Notes under the pieces: generated by a model
The model's input: only the letters and a program-made list of their open reading frames with translations
Databases searched by the model: none
Told to the model about the DNA's origin: nothing
Source of the DNA: Celoporthe dispersa
Lineage: Eukaryota > Ascomycota > Sordariomycetes > Diaporthales > Cryphonectriaceae
Assembly (NCBI GenBank): GCA_016584495.1
Contig: WAID01000015.1
Span: 1,426,501 to 1,490,500, forward strand
Length of the DNA: 64,000 bases
Direction: 5' to 3'
Translations under genes and position numbers: made by a program
Shown here: positions 11,690-21,590 of the stretch, in pieces
Position numbering within the stretch: the stretch's first letter is position 1
Layout of the letters: every line of letters begins with the position of its first letter

Positions 11690-12767
11690 ATGTCGGCCCA
11701 GAATATGTACGACAACCCGGAATTTTTCCAGAAATATTCCGAGTTCCCACGTGCCGTCAAGGGGGCCCAAGGGGCCTCCGAGTGGCCGGAGCTGCAGGCA
11801 ATGCTGCCGTCCGATCTGAACAACAAGAAAGTGCTCGACCTGGCGTGCGGCGAGGGCTGGTTCAGCCGCTGGTGCATCTCCAGGGGAGCGCGGGAGGTCG
11901 ACGCCTGCGACATCAGCGTAAACATGCTCCGGAAGGCAGAGGGCAGGACACGCACGACCAAGTCCGAGGCTGACAAGCGCAGTGCGCCTGGCTCTGCCGT
12001 GGGAGTTGCTGGCAAGGGGTGTGAACAGGGGCTGATCAGCTTCTCGAGAATCGATGTGGAGAAGCTGGTGCTGCGAACGGGCGTGTATGATCTGGCGTTC
12101 TGCGGCCTGGCTCTTCACTACGTGAAGAATATCGGGAACGTGATCCAGCAGGTGCATGCGTCTCTGATCCCCGGAGGGCTCTTCGTGTTCTCGATCGAGC
12201 ACCCCTTCCTCACGGCACCGACTCGGCCGGGGTTCACCAAGACGCCAGACGGGGAGGTGGACCAGTGGCCGGTGGACAGCTACTTCGATGAGGGGGGAGA
12301 GGAGCATCAACTGGCTGGTCCAAGGCGTCAAGAAGCAGCACCGGACGCTGAGCTCGTACTTTGGGCTGCTGGTGGGGGCGGGCTTTGAGGTCGTCCAGAT
12401 TGAAGAATGGGGGGCCACGGAGCAGAAGACAAGGAAGCATCCCGACTGGATCGAGGGGGTGTGCCCGAGGTTCCTGCTGATGACCGCGAGAAAACGAGGG
12501 GAGAAGGTAAAGATCTCGAGCCGGAGGGGTGACGAACACCTCCCACATCTGCTTGTGAAGGCGTTGGGAGCGAAAGTAGACAGGTACAGGACTCTTGTTA
12601 GACGGAAGATAGAGACATGGCGGCAGTACATACGGCTGCTCAACAGCTCTGCCTCCTGTTTTTTGTGGCTTCTGTATGATAGCAAGTTGGCGCAAAAAAA
12701 GTTGACCTTGGTAAACAGTCCCCCTTCATATCGTCTTAGACAGTGCTCATCTGGTCATGCCTTTTGA
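11690..12767 (+). CDS. class I SAM-dependent methyltransferase (Methyltransf_11-like); frameshifted
   Basis: 358 aa after correcting one frame break. Start at the ATG opening MSAQNMYDNPEFFQ. Motif I is VLDLACGEGWFSRW (residues about 45-58), followed by an acidic motif II (VDACDIS). A LAFCGLALHYVKN post-I region and a FSIEHPFLT block are typical of small-molecule methyltransferases. The frame breaks at 12292-12297: the sequence has six G where five would continue the protein into INWLVQGVKKQHRTLSSYF in the next frame. With five G the total is exactly 359 codons. The last ~80 residues after LLMTARK are unlike the family core, so the real end may lie earlier or an intron may remove part of it. 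The substrate cannot be inferred. The gene stands alone between a gene-poor region and formate dehydrogenase. Confidence 0.75.
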
Positions 12768-14018
12768 AGGGCAGGACCTGGTGCCTCTGTGTGAAAAGTC
12801 GTCGAGGATGAATCGCAGCGTTGACATGCTCGTCATCCCGTTTTGAATGAAGCGAAGCCACGCGATCATGATGCTCACGGAATAGAAGATGCATCATCCA
12901 AATTTGAGTAGTTCGGCGAGAGTCCTTCGTCGGCCGACGTCCAGCAACACCTGCCGAAGTTTTGAAGTTAGGATGAATCTGGAAGGAGGTGAGGTTGAGG
13001 CTGAAGGATGAAGGAGGACGGGAGGCCTGGGGTCAGCAGCGACTTAGTCAGCAATCATATCCCCAGATCGCTCCTCCTCACCTTCCTCTGCTCTTCCTCG
13101 CTCCTTCCCTTGTGTGTACAAAATGTTCGGCAGGCACGCTCCGGTTCGAGGGTTCAATGAGCTGGTGCTCTGGTCCATCATCAAGGTCCTCGCCCGTGGA
13201 AAACGATGACATACGCACCCGTACAGGCACCCTCCTTCGACAATGTTTTGCCCTACACACACAGACTCGGAGAGAAAGTGATTCCGGCATTGGAGCGATC
13301 AGGATCGAAGACGGACCAGTGTCAAGAAGAGGCCAAGCTTGCGGGAGCTTAGCCTGTCTAACTACTCTGGCGGTGCGTGGGGTAAGACATAATGCTATGG
13401 TAGTAGCTCCTGGCAAAGGCACCCACACCATCGTCAGATCAAAGCCTGTCCCCACCTTGATGGGGGCCCTACACGAGGCCACATCCCGAATCAATGCCGA
13501 GAAACGACCGCCTGTCCTCCAAGCAACGTACTCACCGAACTCCCAGCTTTCCCCGTTAAGGACGAGCTAAGGGGCGTACTATGGTCCCGTAGCACAACAC
13601 CAGATGGTTCGAAGCTCCCCGCCAGCTTGCCCGGCTCCCCTCCTGCTAGACCAAGAAGACAAAGAGAGAGGAGACGAAGACAGCCTTGTACTGCGGGGTC
13701 GACTGGCGCGCGAGGACCGTGAGGGAGAGGCGGGTGGGTGAGCACTGCCATTCGCGGGCCATGCACGGCTTGATGCACGTCCCAGGTGAGGGCCGTCTTG
13801 GCTCCATACTTGTGTTCCCATCCGCCGATCCATCGCCCCGGCCTAGAGACATGCGGTTGGTCCAGGAGGGATCCGGTGATACGGTCAAGATTTGTCTTTC
13901 GAACTCCAAGCTGAAGCATGTAATCTTGGAGAGAGGAGAGAGGGGGGGGTGTGGAAGGGGTTTGTAGAGCGAGACCCGACATCACTGGCTCCTTGGCTGG
14001 CTGGACGGTTGGCACAGG

Positions 14019-14044
14019 CACACACACACACACACACACACACA
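14019..14044. repeat. (CA)13 microsatellite
   Basis: Thirteen CA units in a row between the methyltransferase and FDH genes. Confidence 0.9.
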
Positions 14045-14660
14045 GCCTGCACCCAGGTAAGACCTACTATGGTGGTAAAGGGGCGGGAGTGCGGAAACTG
14101 TGAATCCACTCTGGATGCCGGGCAAGATAGACTCCGTGAGATCTTGCCATGACCATGAGGTAATGGAAACAGCCGGGCGGCTGGCTTCCAGTACAGGAAC
14201 AATGCACGCACTGAGCTGTCCCGCCTTCGTGTCACCAGGGATGGCAGGGCTTTTGTTGAAGCGGCGGCGATGTCTGCACGATGGGTTGGTACTAGAGTGA
14301 TTATCATGTACCTGATCATCAGGGGAGTCCAGGTGCGATGGCACATCACAAGGTCAACTGGTCCGCCCGCCCAGACGACCCAGAACGAGGCGAGACGCTC
14401 CACTAGTAGCCTATCCTCGCACAATCTCACTCCTCTTCCCCTCCGCCTCTCGGCCCTACTATGGCAGTTCGTTACCTTGGGTTATCCTCCTGCTCCGGCT
14501 TCTGGGGGAGGGGTGTGAAACATATAAATCAAGAGTCCTGCTCCCCCTCAGACCATTTCCCCTCGTCGTCTAGTGGTACCTAGCCTTTCCTCTTCCAACT
14601 CAACTTACATCACATCCCGAGCCCTCCGAGCCTCCTCCTCCTCCTCCCTACTAGCTACAA

Positions 14661-14670
14661 TATATATAAA
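14661..14670 (+). promoter_or_regulatory. TATA-like element of the FDH gene
   Basis: TATATATAAA at 127-136 bp upstream of the FDH ATG, followed by a C/T-rich leader. A second TATAAAT lies at about 14523. Confidence 0.4.
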
Positions 14671-14796
14671 GCTGCTACTTCCACCCGACAACCAGCTCAC
14701 TTGTCCAACCTGTCGACCACACAGACCTCCCCTCCCTCCCTCTTCAACACATCTGTATAGATCATCCTGTCTACAGGGATCAATAAATCAGTCAAG

Positions 14797-17021
14797 ATGG
14801 TACTTAGCTCTCTTTCCCGCCCCCTAGCCCGCTCTGTCGGTCCTGCTGCTTCACGCGCCAGGGGGCCTGCACGTCGCCTCGCCCGCACTCTCGTCCAGCC
14901 TGAGGTCGTCCACCGCGCGGGCCGCGGGCGTGATGACCTCGAGGCAGGCTGCTGCCAAAAGCGCGCTTGACAGCGTCGCGAGCACGACATGCCGGAGCAG
15001 GCTGGGACCATACACAACGACCCGATCGCTGACTGGTTTTCCCCGTGAAAAGGTCAAGGTTTTGATGGTTCTCTACGATGGCGGCAAGCACGCCGAGGAG
15101 GTGAGTTTCTAATAATCCAAAGTTCACACACGGCCTGCCCGTTCCACCGGCCGGCCCCCCCTAGCAGGCAGGCCAGCAGCAGCAGCATGCACGACATTCT
15201 GCGGGGAAGACGCAGCAGACCACCTAGACGCCCAATTGCCTCCATCCCCAACTCCTCTCTCCTACCTGCCCTCCGCCCCCTCTCGTTTACCCCTCCTGCA
15301 TGACACCGCAGATAAAGCCAAGAGGTTGGGTACATTCTGCCTTTTTTGCGGCTGGGCGTTTTTACGCGATGCGGGGTAAAGTCTAAAAGAGGAGGGCGGG
15401 TGACGAGGAGCTGGGAGCCCGGTGCTGCAGCTACAGAGCAAAGCTACCCGGTACTTGGCTCCGCGTGTTTGTGGCCCTTGCGTCATTTGTACTGGAGACA
15501 GGGGCGGACGGCATGCAGTGCTGCGAACCGGGAGGGGGGACACTGTACGGCAATTGGAGAAAACACTGTGGATCCATCTGTGCGGGTGTGTGGAGAGACA
15601 CCTCAGCTAGTGGATGGACGCTGCTGGCTGCTGCAAGGTGGTGCTGCTTGTTAGGGGGGTCAGCCTTCGCTACAGGCGCTCGAGATCGCTGGAGAGAGCC
15701 GTGTTATAGAGGCTGACACCGGTGGTCCTCCCACCAACTATTAGGTTCCTGAGTTGCTTGGTACCACCCAGAACGAGCTCGGCCTCCGGAAATGGCTCGA
15801 GGACCAGGGCCACACCCTCGTCACCACCTCTGACAAGGAGGGCGAGAACTCGACCTTTGACAAGGAGCTTGTCGACGCCGAGATCATCATCACGACTCCG
15901 TACGTTTACAAAAGTTTCTCCCCCATCCAATCGCCTGCCTGGTTCCTCTGCTGCCGGGATATCTCCTGGGTAGTATCCGCGGGGAGACCTTGCATACACG
16001 CCGGGACTTCTCTCGGTAGTGTTTTAGACATGAAGAAGGCTGACTGACTCTCCTTCGACAGCTTCCACCCTGGCTACCTTACCGCCGAGCGCCTCGCCAA
16101 GGCCAAGAACCTGAAGCTGGCCGTGACCGCGGGTATCGGCTCCGATCATGTGGACCTGAACGCGGCCAACACCACCAATGGCGGCGTCACTGTCGCCGAG
16201 GTGACGGGCTCCAATGTCGTCTCCGTGGCCGAGCACGTTGTCATGACCATCCTGACCCTCGTCCGCAACTTCGTTCCCGCCCACGAGATGATCGAGGCCG
16301 GCGAGTGGGACGTCGCCGCTGCTGCCAAGAACGAGTTTGACCTCGAGGGCAAGGTCGTCGGCACCGTCGCCGTCGGCCGCATCGGCGAGCGTGTCCTGCG
16401 CCGCCTCAAGCCCTTTGACTGCAAGGAGCTGCTCTACTACGACTACCAACCCCTGAGCCCCGAGAAGGAGGCCGAGATCGGCTGCCGCCGCGTCGAGGAC
16501 CTCGAGGAGATGCTGGCCCAGTGTGATGTTGTCACAATCAACTGCCCCCTGCACGAGAAGACCCGCGGCCTGTTCAACAAGGAGCTCATCAGCAAGATGA
16601 AGAAGGGTGAGTCCCGCTGCGTGGTAGGCCTAAGGAGGTATATGACTGACTGACATTTGACGCGCAAACTGCAGGCTCATGGCTCGTCAACACCGCCCGT
16701 GGCGCCATTGTCGTCAAGGAGGACGTCGCCGACGCCCTCAAGTCCGGCCACCTCCGCGGCTACGGCGGTGACGTCTGGTACCCCCAGCCCGCCCCCAAGG
16801 ACCACCCCCTGCGCTATGCCAAGAACCCCTTCGGTGGCGGCAACGCCATGGTGCCTCACATGTCTGGCACCTCGCTGGATGCGCAGAAGCGCTACGCCAT
16901 CGGCACCAAGAACATCCTCGAGTCCTACCTGACCGGCAAGTTTGACTACCGCCCCGAGGACCTGATCGTCACCGGCGGTGACTATGCCACCAAGGCGTAC
17001 GGCCAGCGCGCCAAGAAATAA
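14797..17021 (+). CDS. fdh: NAD-dependent formate dehydrogenase, mitochondrial-type
   Basis: Oxidises formate to CO2 with NAD+. Exons 14797-15100, 15745-15899, 16062-16606 and 16675-17021 give 449 aa. Introns are 15101-15744 (644 bp, long), 15900-16061 and 16607-16674, all GT-AG. Family motifs: VLMVLYDGGKHAEE, PFHPGYLTAERL, GIGSDHVDLNAAN, a Rossmann AVGRIG loop, YYDYQPL, NTARGAIV and the catalytic-His block HMSGTS. The N-terminal ~80 residues are Arg/Ser/Ala-rich with almost no acidic residues, like a mitochondrial presequence, but they are split between two frames. An extra G in the G5 run at 14861-14865 explains this, and removing it makes the four exons sum to exactly 450 codons. The identity is certain; the targeting is inferred. 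A shorter cytosolic product from a downstream Met is possible. Confidence 0.95.
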
Positions 17022-17191
17022 ACAAATGACGCGAAGAAGACAAGACACAAAAGCAGAACGGAGACGAGAGGGTAATGTGTGAATGAGTGATGGAATCTTT
17101 TCAGGACGAGACAAGGCATAGGAAGCAGTCTCACACAGATTGATGCATACGAGCACCAACAATTTCCTATATACCAAATAAGATGAACTAA

Positions 17192-17197
17192 AATAAA
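17192..17197 (+). terminator. candidate poly(A) signal of FDH
   Basis: AATAAA 171 bp downstream of the FDH stop codon within an AT-rich stretch. Assigned by motif only. Confidence 0.3.
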
Positions 17198-18440
17198 ATT
17201 GAAAGAAGAAAAAAAGCTTGGTCAATCTCTTTCAACTTCTATTCAAAAAGGTTGAATATGCGTCCTCGAGTGATCACGACTGGAGCCAACTTCATTTTGA
17301 AGTGCAAATATCTCTGCGCCGGGGTTTGCATAGTAGCTGATCGACGATTCTAAATTGCTCGACCAAATGTTGTTCTATATAAAATCCTGGGGCATGGCAT
17401 AGCTGTCTTCGGGCATCTAGTTCAGCTCATGGCAAGTATTGTGGCTGGATCTCCTCCCAAGGAATCTTTTTTTCTTTCTTTTTTTTATTCGGTTGGAATT
17501 CTAGCTTGAAACACTATTCGAGCCCCCCCCCCTTTTTTTTTTAGATACCCTTATCTTGCCAACGTATTGATTATGTTGTTCGGATTCCCTATGAACCATT
17601 CTGCATACAAATTGTCCGGGACATGAAAAATTGACCTTGCTAGTACAATTGAAGCTATCCAGACAAGTCCGGGTGTGTAATAGACAGGTCAGGCAGCTAG
17701 AAAAGTTCAGCTCGAAAACAAGCCAGCGAGCTGGCCCTTAAATACTAAGGATCAGAAAAGAAGAGAAGAGATCCAAAGTCTGCGGATAGGTAAGCCGTGT
17801 TTATATATCGGGGGTACACATCTTTTTCTTCCCTCGGCACAGTTGCTTCCTTCCTGTCAGCCTACAGGGCCACCTGCTTTGAGGAAGCTGTTGCGGCAGG
17901 AGCTAGCAAGAACGATCTCCTGGGGCTAGAGTCGGACGGTACTATTATGTATTATGTCTTCAATATTGCACGCTCATTTGATCAAGAGAGATAGACAAGG
18001 TTGACTTGATCCAATGTTAGTGTAGTGAGCCTTGATAGGATCTCTGTGGAACACATAAGTCAGCCAATTCTTGCAGAGCAGGCCGAATACGTTAGAGTAC
18101 CAATTATCGCAAAGAAGTGATCATTACCTATTAAATTGCATCGAGGCGGTCTCTGGTTCTTCCGAGCAGCGGCAAAGCATCCCTTGGATGAAGCAGCAAT
18201 GTAACGCAGGTATGCTGCCCAAGTAGGAAGCTAATTCACAAGTAAGAAGCGCAGCTCACAGTACGAATGTTCGATAAAGTTTGCCTTTTCGGCCGAAGGG
18301 TATGTAAAATATTCGTGGTATCATGCTGCCCAAAAAATTACGATGCTTGTGTCCAAGCCAGTCCGCAAAGAGCCCACCAACAACAACACCGCATCTTCTC
18401 ACACATGGCGTTTCCAACTCTTTTCCTTAGCAGTCCGCTT

Positions 18441-18471
18441 CTCTCTCTCTCTCTCTCACTCTCTCTCTCTT
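18441..18471. repeat. (CT)n microsatellite with one interruption
   Basis: A CT dinucleotide tract of about 31 bp with a single CACT interruption, just past the stop codon of the permease gene on its 3' side. Confidence 0.85.
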
Positions 18472-18481
18472 CTTCTTTATG

Positions 18482-20405
18482 TTATCGTGTCCATCGTTTC
18501 CAGAACTTCCATCTAGGCTCGTCCTCTTCATAATCTCTATTTGGCCTCTTCGCAGGACCCTTTCTCCGTACTCTTAAAAAGTACACGGGTACGCCTGCCG
18601 CGACAAAGACAATCACAATGAGAGTCTGTAGCGGCTCTGCAATAACGGCACGCGAGAGCAAAAACAAGCTGACGCAGCAAAAGATGATCGGGGTTGTTAT
18701 CCACGTCTTGTACGGTCTCTCAAGACTCGGCTCCTTAACTCGCAGGACAATGAGCGCGAGCACCGTCAAGAAGTAGAAGGTGTAGCCTGCGACACCGTAG
18801 AAGGTGAGCAGGGTGTCGAACTCGCCCACGATGACGTAGGCAACAGTAAGGGCGCAGTTGAGCACGAGCGCGTTGACGGGCGTGAAGAAGAGTCCTGTGT
18901 CCTCGTCTCCAACCCAGCGGGCCAGGGCGTTGGAGAACCAGCTTCGCGTACGCAGCGTAGAGACGTGCCTGTTTTCCATGGCACTGGACCCGACACCAAC
19001 TCGTCCTAGGAAGGCGGGGACGTAGCCCTCTTTGCTGGCAGCGTAGACGAGGCGGCTGCTGGTGAAGGTGGAGCTGTTAAGGGCTCCGAAGCAGGACGCG
19101 CTGACGATCAAAGCAAGCAGGAGCGAACCGATGGGGCCGAAGACTTTGGAGCCGAAGAGAACGGCAATGGTGTTTGACGAGTTGGTGGCGGATAGGGGGA
19201 GGACGAGGAAGTATGAGAGATTAGCCAATACGTAGCACAGGATGACCAGCGGCATGGCTGTATGAATGACGCGGGGCAGATCCCGACTGGGATTGCGAAA
19301 TTCGCCCACGACGTAGTTGGTCTTGAAAAGGCACTGTCAGCGATGGTGGAACAAGATTTCGCACCGTACGCGAAGGAGGATGACTTACATTATCCCAACC
19401 GTCATAAGCCCAGAGGCCCGCGTAGAGAGCCACCGCCCAAGCTGAAGCATCCATCTTCGTCCCCTCGAACCACTCATGAGTCTTCCAGTCCTCGTTCGGC
19501 TCTCCACTGTAGGAATAGCCCGTGAAGGCGACCACAACACCAGTGATCGTGACCCCAAGCAACGCAATGAACTTCAAGAACATGAGCGAGTCATTCACTC
19601 TGGTACCGAGCTTCGTAGAGACGCAGTTGAAGAACGTCACGAGAAGCAGCCCAAACAGGCCGACCCCCTTGTTGTACCATGGGTTGATGGTCTCAGCCTC
19701 AGCTCCAATGGCAGCCCGCACGATGTACTCGCCCATGATGATGGAGATAATGGCGGCGCTTCCGGGCTTCAGGACCAGCACCGCCACCCACATGAACAAG
19801 AAACCCCAGATCTCGTGGAAAATCTTGGCCAGGTACACCTGGGACCCCCCGTTCAGAGGTATTGCCCCGCCAAGCTCGGCATAGCTGGCCGCGCCTGTCC
19901 AGGCGAGAACTCCAGCCACCACCCATATGATGAGAGCGCCGCCGGGCGAGCCCATGTTGACATTGACCTGGCTCGGCGACGAGAATATACCAGAGCCTAT
20001 GATCAGACCAACAATGAGCGAGAGCCCGTTCATGTATGTCAGAGTCTTGTGTTTCTCGAGAGATGCCCCGCCGAGACCGCCATTCTGTGTCGGCGTCACG
20101 GTGGGAGCACCAATGGGAGTATAGCCAGCGCCGGCGGTCGAGGAGAGGGGAAAGAGGTTCGCGGTGAAACTGAAGCCGGAGGACATGGAGAATGTGCGCC
20201 CATGACCTGCAGGCCGCCCAGTCGCGGCCGGGTTGCCCACGTCCAAGGGGTCATCCTGCTCGAGGGACAGCTTTCGCGACGAGGATATGCTAGGGCGGGA
20301 GTCGGTCTCGTCTGCAGAACCTGCGTGGTCGGAGCTAGCGAGCGACGCGAGCTCTAGTGAATCGCGTGTGCGCACTTGAAGGTGGAGGTCGTGGGAGTAT
20401 GACAT
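18482..20405 (-). CDS. APC-superfamily amino-acid permease (LAT/Mup1-like)
   Basis: 618 aa from two exons, 20405-19389 and 19321-18482, with one 67-bp intron 19322-19388 (GTAAGT donor, CTGAC branch, AAG acceptor). A Ser-rich cytosolic N-terminus of about 115 residues precedes about twelve membrane segments. TM1 carries the substrate-loop signature LIIGSGIFSSPSQV, typical of LAT-type and methionine (Mup1) permeases. Later segments include AELGGAIPLNGGSQVYL and LVLKPGSAAIISIIMGEY. The C-terminus is short and basic (KFWKRWTR). Probable role: uptake of a neutral amino acid such as methionine across the plasma membrane; substrate specificity is inferred from family similarity only. The gene diverges from the mitochondrial leucyl-tRNA synthetase. 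No frame problem is visible. Confidence 0.88.
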
Positions 20406-21590
20406 GGTGGTGGACAGATTTTGTTCCGCAGGCGAGTCTGTCAGGCTCGTCTACAAGGTGCCCTCAGTGATTCCTCCCAAGGTCTCGATATCGTCCGCTA
20501 TGCTAGCCTTCGCACCAAAGCGATCATGTTCAGGCACCGGCTGCGAAGTCGAGAGGGTGTCCTGCTCGTGGTCTGGGAGGTCAACGGTCGTCTCGAGATC
20601 GGGGATGGTTTTTCGCGGGTGCAGGCGCTGATTGCTGAAGCAAGAGAGAGCAAATAAGAGAGAATCAATACTGTCGCCTGCGCAAGGCAGTGGCGAAGAG
20701 GAATAATTAAGGTCTAGTTCGGCCAACAACAACGAAGAGGAAAAGAAAGAAAAAAAATAGAGGACACGAAGGGTATTAAGGTTCAAAGAGGTCATTGATG
20801 CCAGGGACGACGGCAGGCCCCTTTCGCAAACCCGCAGACACACGTTAAGCGTTAGACTAAGCCTGCCCAGCGCTGCCCAGTGGATGTGGCCTGTGACCCG
20901 TACCCCGTACCCTACCTAATATTACGTATGGTGTGGTACAAGCCATGGCACCCAGTAGTTCAGGCCGTTCAAACTCAGAGGGGGCCCCCCCTGATGCACC
21001 CAAACGGGGGGGGGGCTTGGAGCACGTCCTGAGTGGCTGAACGGTGTTAGCCTTAGTGGGTTCGTGCCCCAGCCGAAGCCAGTAGCAGCCAAGTCAGATT
21101 TCGGCAGCTCCTTGCAGAGCCGATGAGCTTAATCAAGCCCCCTTGTCAGCCCTGCAGGTTCCTGTACCTACCTGCACTGGCTACCGGGCACTGCTAAATT
21201 TACCATATACCTGGGCGCTGAGATCTGACTGCGTAGTCCATCTACATAGCACAGTACAAAGAACCTTATCTATTCACAGATCATCCGGTTGTCAGCTTTT
21301 CGGCGCGTGAAAGCTCAATTGAAACTCTGACGCGCTGTCTATGTCGTCATAATGATACGCGGTTCTGGGACTCGAGGTCTAAGATGCGTGTACAGATCGA
21401 GCGGGGAGGACCCTAGATCTCGGGACCTGGAGCTCTTATCAGAACGTTGCTCCAGAATTTATCCATCTGACGTTCTAGAAAAACTTCCTGGCTTTACAAA
21501 ACACACCTTCCCGCCTTGTCCTACTGGTCTTCAACTTGTGCGCAGACGAAGCATACAGCTTCAGTTTGCGAGAATGAAGACAGTCTCGTC
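20406..21590. promoter_or_regulatory. divergent intergenic region, permease / mitochondrial LeuRS
   Basis: 1.2 kb holding both promoters. It contains a G5C7 block at 20980-20991 followed by a G10 run at 21006-21015; the C and G arms can pair into an 8-bp GC stem. No TATA box is obvious on either side. Confidence 0.5.
20984..21016. repeat. GC-only inverted repeat
   Basis: Left arm GCCCCCCC (20984-20991) and right arm GGGGGGGC (21009-21016) are perfect complements separated by a 17-nt loop. The G10 run could alternatively contribute to a quadruplex. Confidence 0.7.

Larger units (their letters stand above)
12768..14796. other. 2-kb intergenic region with microsatellite and FDH promoter
   Basis: No recognisable gene. 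It contains a (CA)13 repeat at 14019-14044. The last few hundred bases are pyrimidine-rich with TATA-like sequences at 14523 and 14661 and form the formate dehydrogenase promoter and leader. Open frames up to about 190 codons exist on both strands but show no family signature. Confidence 0.5.
17022..18481. other. intergenic region between convergent FDH and permease genes
   Basis: This is AT-richer than its surroundings. It holds the 3' ends of both genes, a C10T10 run at 17523-17542 and a CT-rich microsatellite at 18441-18471. No gene is recognisable. Confidence 0.5.

Noticed and set aside
11660..12685. Open frame of 341 codons on the minus strand
   Set aside because: Antisense to the methyltransferase and without recognisable domains.
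12989..13570. Open frame of 193 codons between methyltransferase and FDH
   Set aside because: No conserved motif, and overlapping frames on the other strand are equally long.
16365..16390. Ala in place of the first Gly of the FDH Rossmann loop (AVGRIG)
   Set aside because: I recall similar loops in other fungal FDHs and related dehydrogenases, so it is probably normal variation rather than a defect.
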